From: Roseovarius lutimaris
Lineage (GTDB): Bacteria; Pseudomonadota; Alphaproteobacteria; Rhodobacterales; Rhodobacteraceae
Assembly: GCF_900115165.1 (NCBI RefSeq)
Contig: NZ_FOVP01000019.1
Coordinates: 47,813-111,812 of the forward strand
DNA length: 64,000 nucleotides
Direction of reading: 5' to 3'
Shown here: one piece after another, positions 47,110 to 54,583 of the stretch
Numbering within the stretch: the first letter of the stretch is position 1
How the letters are laid out: the number at the start of each line of letters is the position of its first letter
Notes under the pieces: model-generated
The model's input: the letters and a program-made list of their open reading frames with translations, nothing else
Database searches by the model: none
Told to the model about the DNA's origin: nothing
Translations under genes and position numbers: made by a program

Positions 47110-47865
47110 TCAGATCGCGAGATACTCAGCGCGCAGTTCTTCGTTTTCAAGAACCTCGGCGGCAGTGCCGTCAAAGACGATGCTGCCAGTATCCAGAATG
47201 ACAGCCCTGTCAGCAAGTTCAAGAGCGCGCACCGCGTTTTGTTCAACGATCACCGTGGTGATGCCCTGTTCCTTGATGATGCGCAGGGTTTTTTCGATCT
47301 CGTCAACGATCACCGGGGCAAGCCCCTCATAGGGTTCATCGAGTAGAAGAACCTTGAGGTCACGCGCAAGCGCGCGCGCCACGGCCAGCATCTGTTGCTC
47401 GCCGCCCGAAAGGGTCACGCCCTCTTGTTTGCGCCGCTCGGCAAGACGTGGAAACAGATCATAAAGCCGCTCAAGCGACCAGCCGATCGGCGGGGCGATC
47501 TGCGCCAGTTGCAGGTTTTCCTCGACCGTGAGGCCGGGAATGATACAGCGATCTTCGGGCACAAGGCCGATCCCGAGCGAAGCCGCCTGATGGCTTGCCA
47601 TGGTGTGCAGGGGCTGGTGATCCAGCCAGATTTCGCCCTTTGTGACCTGCGGGCTGTCCATCCGCGCGATCGAGCGCAGGGTGGTGGTTTTACCCGCCCC
47701 GTTGCGGCCCAAAAGCGCGAGAATTTCGCCCTCATGCACGTTGAAGCTGATGTTTTGCACGATATAGCTCTCGCCGTAATAGCTTTCCATGTTCCACACG
47801 GAGAGAAAGGCGGGGGCGGTTTCGGCGTGGCTGTGACCTTTGGAAAAGTCGGGTTTGACGTTCAT
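47110..47865 (-). CDS. ABC transporter ATP-binding protein, LivF type
   Basis: A 251-residue ATPase: Walker A GRNGAGKTTT near residue 53, signature LSGGEQQMLAVARAL, Walker B VLLLDEPYEGLAP and the LivF-type IVEQN. The first 22 residues are a polar extension. The gene is fourth of a liv-type cluster encoding a binding protein, two permeases and two ATPases in the order KHMGF on the minus strand. It is 14 bp after the LivG-type gene and leads into acs. Confidence 0.88.
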   Translation of the reverse strand: MNVKPDFSKGHSHAETAPAFLSVWNMESYYGESYIVQNISFNVHEGEILALLGRNGAGKTTTLRSIARMDSPQVTKGEIWLDHQPLHTMASHQAASLGIGLVPEDRCIIPGLTVEENLQLAQIAPPIGWSLERLYDLFPRLAERRKQEGVTLSGGEQQMLAVARALARDLKVLLLDEPYEGLAPVIVDEIEKTLRIIKEQGITTVIVEQNAVRALELADRAVILDTGSIVFDGTAAEVLENEELRAEYLAI

Positions 47866-47879
47866 GGTCCCTGTCTCCT

Positions 47880-48635
47880 TCAGGCGTGTTCGCCAAGATA
47901 TGCTTCGCGCACCTTGGGATGGCCCTTGATGTTTTCGGGCGTGTCTTCAACCAGCGGCGTGCCCTGGGCCAGAACGGTGATCCGTTCGGCCAGGCTGAAT
48001 ACCACATGCATGTCATGCTCGATGATCGCGATGGTGATGTCGCGCTCGTCCTTGATCTGTTTCAGAAGGTCGATGGTGTTGTTGGTATCGGCCCGCGCCA
48101 TGCCGGCGGTCGGCTCGTCGAGCAACAACAACCGGGGGCTTTGAGCAAGGCACATGCCGATTTCCAGCCGCCGCTTGTTGCCGCGCGACATCGAGGCCGA
48201 GTGATCATGGCGCGCATCGGCCATGTTCAGGCTTTCAAGCATGTGTTCGGCCTGTTCGACGATCTCTTTTTCGTTTTCCGAATTTTCAAACGCATGCATG
48301 CGGAACACGCCGTCACGTTTGGCAAAAATCGGGATCATCATGTTTTCAAGCACCGTTAGATCGCCAAAGATTTCCGGGGTCTGGAACACGCGGGAAATAC
48401 CCATCTGATTGATCTCGAAGGGCTTGCGCCCCAGGACCGACTGGCCATTGAACATGACGCTGCCGGTGTCGGGAATAAGCTTGCCGATGAGAACATTGAG
48501 CAGGGTGGATTTGCCCGCGCCGTTCGGTCCGATGATCGCATGCACAGAGTTTTCCGCGACGCTCAGGTTCACATCCCCAAGCGCCTGGAGCCCGCCGAAG
48601 CGCTTGTTGACGTTTTTGACTTCAAGAATACCCAT
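47880..48635 (-). CDS. ABC transporter ATP-binding protein, LivG type
   Basis: A 251-residue ATPase. Walker A is GPNGAGKSTL (about 36-45), the signature is SMSRGNKRRLEIGMCLAQ, which is less canonical than LSGGQ, and Walker B is LLLLDEPTAGM. The switch histidine is in IIEHDMHVVF. The LivG-type partner of the LivF-type subunit, it starts 12 bp after the LivM-type gene. Confidence 0.88.
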   Translation of the reverse strand: MGILEVKNVNKRFGGLQALGDVNLSVAENSVHAIIGPNGAGKSTLLNVLIGKLIPDTGSVMFNGQSVLGRKPFEINQMGISRVFQTPEIFGDLTVLENMMIPIFAKRDGVFRMHAFENSENEKEIVEQAEHMLESLNMADARHDHSASMSRGNKRRLEIGMCLAQSPRLLLLDEPTAGMARADTNNTIDLLKQIKDERDITIAIIEHDMHVVFSLAERITVLAQGTPLVEDTPENIKGHPKVREAYLGEHA

Positions 48636-48647
48636 AGCTCCGTCTCC

Positions 48648-49853
48648 TTATTCGGCGGGGGTGGATTGGGTCGATTTTTTGGCCTCGTCCCCGGATTTTT
48701 TGCGGCGGAACAGACGGCCGATGCGTTGACCGCCCTCGACAAGGCCACCGGGCAGGAAGATCACCACCAGCATGAAGACAAGACCAAGCGTCAGGTGCCA
48801 GCCTTTGCCGACGAAGGGATGCACAAGCGTGACCACCAGATCCTCAAGACCATCCGGCATGAAGCCAAACCAGGTGTGCAGCACGCCATCGTTGATCTTC
48901 GAAAAGATGTTCTCGAAGTACTTGATGAAACCCGCGCCCAGAACCGGGCCGATCAATGTGCCGGCACCGCCAAGGATGGTCATCAGAACCACTTCGCCAG
49001 AGGCCGTCCACTGCATGCGCTCGGCGCCTGCAAGCGGGTCCATCGAGGCCAGAAGACCGCCCGCAAGACCGGCATACATGCCCGAGATCACGAAGGCCGC
49101 CAAAGTATAGGGGCGCGCGTTGAGGCCGGTATAGGTCATCCGGGTGTTGTTGGACTTGATCGCCCGAAGCATCATCCCGAACGGCGAGCGGAAGATGCGG
49201 ATCGCCAGATAAAAGCTGATCAACATCAGGATTGCACAGAGATAATAGCCGTTGTTGAACTGGAACGCCCAGGGGCCCACAACCATCTCATAGGTGTCGC
49301 GCATGTCCAGACCAAAGAAGTTGGTCACCGGGATGCCACCGCTTTCGGTGCGGCTTGCCCCAAGGATGCGCGGATCGTCAAGCGTAAGCTGCAAGCCGGT
49401 TTCGCCATTGGTGATCGGTGTCAGAACCGAATAGGCGAGGTTAAAGCTCATCTGCGCAAAGGCCAGCGTCAGGATCGAGAAATAGATCCCCGAGCGACGC
49501 AGGCTGACAAAGCCGATGACGACGGAAAACAGGCCCGCCACAATCACGCTCAGCACGATGGCCGGAACCACGTTCATCGACAGAAGCTTGAACATCCAAA
49601 CCGCCGAATAGCTGCCGACACCCAGAAAAGCGGCGTGACCGAACGAGAGATAGCCGGTCAGGCCAAACAGGATGTTGAAGCCGATGGCAAAGATGCCGAA
49701 GATCACGAAACGCTGCATCAGGTCGGGATAGCCTGCGTTGAACTGCGCCAGCGAACTATCGCTTGGAAACGGGTTCAGGATGAACGGCGCACAGAGCGCA
49801 AGAAACGCAACGATCAGCAGGAGAGACAGGTCTTTTTTGTTCAGTCCGAGCAT
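48648..49853 (-). CDS. ABC transporter permease, LivM type
   Basis: A 401-residue membrane protein with about ten helices. The conserved [20 protein letters not shown] is at about residues 66-85, and the coupling segment [20 protein letters not shown] is near residue 220. An extra hydrophilic loop around residue 130-165 is a LivM feature. A charged tail of 25 residues is rich in Lys and Arg. It is three bases after the LivH-type gene. Confidence 0.87.
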   Translation of the reverse strand: MLGLNKKDLSLLLIVAFLALCAPFILNPFPSDSSLAQFNAGYPDLMQRFVIFGIFAIGFNILFGLTGYLSFGHAAFLGVGSYSAVWMFKLLSMNVVPAIVLSVIVAGLFSVVIGFVSLRRSGIYFSILTLAFAQMSFNLAYSVLTPITNGETGLQLTLDDPRILGASRTESGGIPVTNFFGLDMRDTYEMVVGPWAFQFNNGYYLCAILMLISFYLAIRIFRSPFGMMLRAIKSNNTRMTYTGLNARPYTLAAFVISGMYAGLAGGLLASMDPLAGAERMQWTASGEVVLMTILGGAGTLIGPVLGAGFIKYFENIFSKINDGVLHTWFGFMPDGLEDLVVTLVHPFVGKGWHLTLGLVFMLVVIFLPGGLVEGGQRIGRLFRRKKSGDEAKKSTQSTPAE

Positions 49854-49856
49854 GAA

Positions 49857-50888
49857 TTAATCCTCCATCACGCCTTTGCGACCCATCAGGCCACGCGGAC
49901 GAGTGAGCAGAATGATAATGGCCACCAGATAGATGATGATCTGGTCGATGCCGGGAATGATCGACTTGATCTCGTTCATCGAGGCGAAGCTTTCCAGAAT
50001 TCCGAGCAGAAAACCGGCAAGCACGGCGCCCGGAAGCGAGCCCATGCCACCGACAACCACCACCACGAAGCTCAGCACCAGGAAATCCATCCCCATGTGA
50101 TAGTTGGGCGAATTGATTGGCGCATACATGACCCCCGCAAGCCCCGCGACCGCGGCGGCGATGCCGAACATGATGGTAAAGCGTTTGTCGATATTGATGC
50201 CCAGAAGGCCCACGGTTTCGCGGTCCGCCATGCCGGCGCGCACAACCATCCCGAAGGTGGTGAACTGCAAGAAGGAAAAGACCGCACCGATGATGACGGC
50301 GGCAAAGGCGAAATATACAAGGCGCCAGTAGGGATAGATGATCGCGTTGGCCTCAAAGCCAAGCAACATCCCGAAATCGAAGCTGCCCTTGAACACGTCG
50401 GGCGCGCCGGTCGGGATCGGGTTGGCCCCGTAGAAAAACTTGATCACTTCCTGAAGCACGATCGCCAAACCGAAGGTCACAAGGATCTGGTCGGCATGCG
50501 GGCGCTTGTAGAAATGCTTGATAAGCCCGCGTTCCATGATGAAACCGATGCCGATCATGATCGGAATGGAAAACAGGATCGCAAGCGGTACGGCCCAGTC
50601 GATGATCGACGCGCCCACCTCTGGTCCGAACCATGTCTCGACATAGGTCGTCTTGACCTTCATCGGATTGCCGAGAAAATCGGTTCTGGTCGGGTCGATT
50701 GTCTCAAAGCTGATGTTCAGGATGCGCTGAAGCGTGACCGCGCAAAAGGCGCCGATCATGAAAAGCGCGCCATGCGCGAAATTCACAACGCCGAGCGTGC
50801 CGAAGATCAGCGTCAGGCCAAGCGCGATAAGCGCATAAGCCGAGCCCTTGTCGAGCCCGTTTAGAATTTGGAGAATGATTGCGTCCAT
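49857..50888 (-). CDS. ABC transporter permease, LivH type
   Basis: A 343-residue permease with about eight helices. The family motif VVNFAHGALFMIGAFCAV is near residue 35. ATG 50888 is preferred because the upstream GTG overlaps the GGTGGG ribosome-binding site. A longer loop between helices 2 and 3 (about residues 60-100) distinguishes it from many LivH proteins. It is 98 bp from the binding-protein gene. Confidence 0.87.
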   Translation of the reverse strand: MDAIILQILNGLDKGSAYALIALGLTLIFGTLGVVNFAHGALFMIGAFCAVTLQRILNISFETIDPTRTDFLGNPMKVKTTYVETWFGPEVGASIIDWAVPLAILFSIPIMIGIGFIMERGLIKHFYKRPHADQILVTFGLAIVLQEVIKFFYGANPIPTGAPDVFKGSFDFGMLLGFEANAIIYPYWRLVYFAFAAVIIGAVFSFLQFTTFGMVVRAGMADRETVGLLGINIDKRFTIMFGIAAAVAGLAGVMYAPINSPNYHMGMDFLVLSFVVVVVGGMGSLPGAVLAGFLLGILESFASMNEIKSIIPGIDQIIIYLVAIIILLTRPRGLMGRKGVMED

Positions 50889-50986
50889 TGTTCCCACCCA
50901 TGGGTTAAAGGCGATGGTGGTCTGTCCGAGTCCTTGCCGTCATGACCGGCCGCGCGGGATGCACACGGCCGGTCTGATCCGACAGG

Positions 50987-52333
50987 TTACGCGCCGGGGT
51001 TACAGTTGCCCAGTGCGCCGCCTGCGAACATCGGGTGATCGGCAGGGTAGGTAACCTGTGCTGCCGGTGTCACTTCGACGACTTCGAGAAGGTCGAATTC
51101 GCTGGTCGGGTTTTCTTTCCCGCGCACAACCAGAACATCTTTGAAGCACTGGTGATCGTCCGCGCGGTAAAGGGTCTTGCCATTGCCCAGACCGTCGAAT
51201 TCAAAGCCTTCGAGGGCTTCGACAACGGCGCAGGGGTTGAAGCTTCCGGCGCGCATCACGGCATCTGCATAAAGCAGGGTCTGGCAATAGACGGTATGCG
51301 CGGCCTGGCTCGGCGGGAAGCCGTATTTTTCACCGAAGGATTTGACGAAGGCCTTGGAGGCGTCATCCTGTAGCGACCAGTGCCAGTTGGTCGAGCCGTG
51401 AATGCCTTTCACGTTCTCGCCGGCGCCACGGGCCATCAGACGCGAATAGAGCGGTACGACGATTTCGAAGTTCTTGCCGTTGACCTGCTTTTCACGCAGG
51501 CCGAACTGAACCGCGTTGGTCAGCGAGTTCACCATGTTCCCGCCGTAGTGGTTCAGAACCAGAACATCGGCGCCCGAGTTCAGAACCGGCGCGATATAGG
51601 ACGAGAAATCGGTCGCGGCGAGCGGTGTGCGCACCTTGTTGACGGTTTCCCAGCCCATGGCCTCGGTCGCGGCCGCGATCGATTCTTCCTGGGTCCAGCC
51701 CCAGGTGTAGTCTGCGGTCAGGTGATAGGCCTTGCGCTCCGAGCCGTAAAGCTTCTGAAGCACCGGCGCCAGAGCGGCGGCGGACATGTAGGCGTTGAAG
51801 AAGTGACGGAAGCCGTTGGCCTTCTTGTCTTTGCCGGTGGTGTCGTTCGAATGGGTCAGACCCGCCATGAAGATCACGCCGGCCTCCTGGCAGAGACCCT
51901 GAACAGCCACGGCCACGCCCGAGGACGAGCCGCCGGTGATCATGATTGCGCCGTCTTTTTCGATCATCGACTTGGCCGATGCACGGGCCGCGTCAGATTT
52001 GGTCTGGGTGTCGCCGGTGACGAATTCAACCTTCTTGCCCAGGATGCCGCCGCCTTGCAGGACTTTGGAGCTGAAGGTGTTCATCATGCCGCCATCGCCG
52101 CCACCGTTCAGGTGCTCGACGGCAAGCTGATAGGCGCGCAGTTCGTCTGCACCCTCGTCAGCATAGGGGCCGGATTGGGGAACGTTGAAACCGAGCGTCA
52201 CGGTGCCGCCGGTCGGTTCGTTGGTGAAAGCCGAGGCGCTGGACGCCGTAAAGATCGTCGGCAGAGCAAGACCGGCACCAGCAAGCGCGCTGGTCTTCAT
52301 CAGGCCCCGACGAGTCAGGTTCGAGTTGGACAT
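50987..52333 (-). CDS. ABC transporter substrate-binding protein with Tat signal
   Basis: A 448-residue receptor of the Peripla_BP_6 type. The N-terminus has a twin-arginine motif, LTRRGLMKTSALAGAGLAL, and a cleavage site near SASA. The mature protein starts around TVTLGFNVPQSGPYADEGADE. The Tat export route is unusual for many LivK proteins, though known in Rhodobacterales. ATG 52333 is chosen because GGAGG precedes it; the frame continues 20 codons upstream. The ligand is unknown; acs downstream suggests a short-chain carboxylate or a precursor of acetate. Confidence 0.88.
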   Translation of the reverse strand: MSNSNLTRRGLMKTSALAGAGLALPTIFTASSASAFTNEPTGGTVTLGFNVPQSGPYADEGADELRAYQLAVEHLNGGGDGGMMNTFSSKVLQGGGILGKKVEFVTGDTQTKSDAARASAKSMIEKDGAIMITGGSSSGVAVAVQGLCQEAGVIFMAGLTHSNDTTGKDKKANGFRHFFNAYMSAAALAPVLQKLYGSERKAYHLTADYTWGWTQEESIAAATEAMGWETVNKVRTPLAATDFSSYIAPVLNSGADVLVLNHYGGNMVNSLTNAVQFGLREKQVNGKNFEIVVPLYSRLMARGAGENVKGIHGSTNWHWSLQDDASKAFVKSFGEKYGFPPSQAAHTVYCQTLLYADAVMRAGSFNPCAVVEALEGFEFDGLGNGKTLYRADDHQCFKDVLVVRGKENPTSEFDLLEVVEVTPAAQVTYPADHPMFAGGALGNCNPGA

Positions 52334-52446
52334 AGATTCCTCCCATTGATAATTCTCGGGAAGGGCCTCCTCTTGCGCCTCCCCAAAAGGCACTGTCGTG
52401 CTGCTTTAGTATGAGGGGGGCTAAGAAAATTAGGCAACAACTGCTT

Positions 52447-52476
52447 TTGACAGAATAATTAATTTGTAAATTTATA
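52447..52476 (+). promoter_or_regulatory. Putative promoter of the ScfR-type regulator
   Basis: TTGACA (52447-52452) is followed after 18 bases by TTTATA (52471-52476). The divergent region 52334-52551 is much more AT-rich than its surroundings and contains two imperfect TTTGTAAA-like words (TTTGTAAATT and TTGTAAAGAA), which may be operator sites. Confidence 0.4.
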
Positions 52477-52551
52477 GACATTATCGAGTGAAATATTGTA
52501 AAGAAAATTTCAAATGCGGCATGAAGTCGCTTTAAACGCAGGGAAATTTTC

Positions 52552-53868
52552 ATGTCAGAGCGGCTGATGATCGGGACGCGGATCCGGGAACGGCGGATTC
52601 TCGGCGGGATACGTCAATCCGATCTCGCGCGTCAGGCGGGGATATCGCCGTCCTACCTCAATCTGATTGAACACAACAGACGCAGAATCGGTGGCAAAAC
52701 CCTGCTTAAACTGGCCGAGGTATTGAATGTCGAGCCCGCGCTTCTGTCCGAAGGCGCCGAGGCGACGCTGATTGCGGGCCTGCGCGAAGCGGCGGGCGAG
52801 CAGGACGGGATCGGCGCCGAGCTGAGCCGGATCGAGGAATTTGCCGGGCGGTTTCCGGGCTGGGCGAAATTGCTGGCCGATCTCTATCGGCGCAACGAGG
52901 CGCTTGAGCGGACGATCGAGACCCTGACCGACCGGCTTGCGCATGATCCATTTCTTGCCGATTCCCTGCACGAGGTGATTTCGGCGGTGACCGCGATCCG
53001 CTCGACCTCGTCGATTCTGGTCGAGACCGAGGCGCTTGAACCGGAATGGCAGAACCGCTTTCACCGCAATATCAATGAAGACAGCAGCCGCCTCACCGAG
53101 GGCGCGCAATCGCTGGTGCGCTACCTTGAGGGGGCGCCGAACATGGATGCCGAAATCAAGTCGCCACAGGATGAAATGCACGCCTTTCTTGCGGCGCGGG
53201 GGTTTCACTTTCCCGAGCTTGAGCGCGACATCGCCGGGCCACGCGATGTCACGCGCCTGATCGAGGGCGAGGGGGCAACCCTGTCGAGCCCGGCGCAAAG
53301 CCTCGCGCGCGACGTGTTGCTGCGATATCTGACCGATGCCCGCAGCCTGCCGCTCGAGTCGCTGCTTGACTGGATTGCAAGCCTCGGCCTGCACCCTGAT
53401 CGTCTCGCCGAGGCGAGCGGCGTTGATCTGGCCACGCTGTTCCGGCGTCTGGCGGCTATGCCCGAGGAGGCGGTCGGCCCGGTCGGGCTGGTGATCTGTG
53501 ATGCCTCGGGCTCGCTTGTGTTTCGCAAACCCTTTGATGGCTTTGCCATGCCCAGAATCGCCGGGGCCTGCACGCTCTGGCCGCTGTTTCAGGTGCTGGC
53601 ACAGCCCCAGACCCCTCTTCGGATGCGTCTCAAGCAGGTCGGGCGCGGCACCGAGACGGTCGAGGCGCTTGCCGTCTCGGCCCAGGTGATCGCCCCGAGC
53701 TTTGATCGCTCCGCCCTGATGCAGGCGCATATGCTCTTGCTGCCTGACCGGCCCGACGCCGATACCGAGGCGGTGGCGCTGCGCGAGGTCGGGGTGAATT
53801 GCCGGATATGTTCGCTGGCCAGTTGCGTCGCGCGGCGCGAACCGTCAATCATTTCAGACGGTTTTTGA
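52552..53868 (+). CDS. XRE-type short-chain acyl-CoA regulator family protein
   Basis: A 438-residue regulator. An N-terminal XRE helix-turn-helix (LGGIRQSDLARQAGISPSYL, about 18-37) is followed by a long helical region and a C-terminal domain with conserved cysteines (NCRICSLASCVAR near the end). This matches the ScfR/DUF2083 family, related to RamB/PrpR-type regulators of acetate and propionate genes. It is divergent from the ABC transporter and acs genes, the likely targets. The central segment around SAVTAIRSTSSILVE resembles a helical dimerisation region; its role is unknown. Confidence 0.85.
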   Translation: MSERLMIGTRIRERRILGGIRQSDLARQAGISPSYLNLIEHNRRRIGGKTLLKLAEVLNVEPALLSEGAEATLIAGLREAAGEQDGIGAELSRIEEFAGRFPGWAKLLADLYRRNEALERTIETLTDRLAHDPFLADSLHEVISAVTAIRSTSSILVETEALEPEWQNRFHRNINEDSSRLTEGAQSLVRYLEGAPNMDAEIKSPQDEMHAFLAARGFHFPELERDIAGPRDVTRLIEGEGATLSSPAQSLARDVLLRYLTDARSLPLESLLDWIASLGLHPDRLAEASGVDLATLFRRLAAMPEEAVGPVGLVICDASGSLVFRKPFDGFAMPRIAGACTLWPLFQVLAQPQTPLRMRLKQVGRGTETVEALAVSAQVIAPSFDRSALMQAHMLLLPDRPDADTEAVALREVGVNCRICSLASCVARREPSIISDGF

Positions 53869-53939
53869 CAGGCTGCATCAGTTTGTGGATAGTTGCATGA
53901 TGGTTCTGCCGTTATGACATCGGAGGGGAGGCCGATTGC

Positions 53940-54308
53940 ATGGGAAAAAAGGTTCTGCTGATCGAGGATGAGCCGAATATAATCGAGGCGGTCAGCTTTA
54001 TCCTGTCGCGGGACGGTTGGGAGGTGAAAACCCATTCCAACGGGCATGATGCGATGCAGGTGGTGCGCATGCGCGCGCCCGATCTGATCATTCTGGATGC
54101 GATGCTGCCGGGGAAAAGCGGCTTTGACATCCTGACGGAAATTCGCGGCGACGCGGCGCTTGGCGCAACGCCGGTCCTGATGCTGACCGCGCGCGGCCAG
54201 ACCAAGGACCGCGAACAGGCCGAACGCGCCGGCGTGAGCCAATATATGACCAAGCCGTTTTCCAATGCCGATGTACTGGCGGCGGTGCGCGCGCTTGTCA
54301 CCCCATGA
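53940..54308 (+). CDS. CheY-like single-domain response regulator
   Basis: A 122-residue receiver with no output domain. The acidic pocket is in LLIEDEP (Glu9, Asp10), the phospho-acceptor is Asp53 in LIILDAMLPG, and the switch residues are Thr83 and Lys105 in MTKPF. It stands 72 bp after the ScfR-type gene and overlaps the small membrane-protein gene by four bases, with the histidine kinase gene just beyond, so it is probably the partner of that kinase. It must signal through another protein. Confidence 0.9.
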   Translation: MGKKVLLIEDEPNIIEAVSFILSRDGWEVKTHSNGHDAMQVVRMRAPDLIILDAMLPGKSGFDILTEIRGDAALGATPVLMLTARGQTKDREQAERAGVSQYMTKPFSNADVLAAVRALVTP

Positions 54309-54580
54309 GCCCCGAGCGCGGCCCGGTGTTTCTGGCGCGGCGCACCTATCGGCGCCGTCGTCTGGCCGATGCCGCGCGGCTGTTGCCGATCATCGGCACG
54401 GTTTTGATCTGTATCCCGCTGTTGTGGCAGGGCGAGGGCGCATCGGGGGCGACCCGCACCACCATGGCGATGTTCTATATTTTCGGTCTGTGGGTGCTCT
54501 TGGCGCTGATCGCCGGAATTGTTTCGCATTATCTGCGCGCCTCTGAAAACGAGGAGCCGCCGCGCGGGGTAGGGGATTAA
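54305..54580 (+). CDS. Small two-helix membrane protein
   Basis: A 91-residue protein with an arginine-rich N-terminus, two hydrophobic helices (about 28-45 and 55-75) and a charged tail. It starts by overlapping the response-regulator stop (ATGA). Position and topology recall the small DUF485/DUF4212-type proteins encoded next to sodium/solute-symporter genes, but I could not confirm this from sequence. It ends three bases before the histidine kinase gene. Confidence 0.7.
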   Translation: MSPERGPVFLARRTYRRRRLADAARLLPIIGTVLICIPLLWQGEGASGATRTTMAMFYIFGLWVLLALIAGIVSHYLRASENEEPPRGVGD

Positions 54581-54583
54581 GCC

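Noticed and set aside
48540..50864. A 774-codon open frame on + across the LivM/LivH-type permease genes
   Set aside because: It is complementary to two clear permease genes. The product is a low-complexity, His/Asp/Arg-rich sequence typical of the antisense of GC-rich genes.
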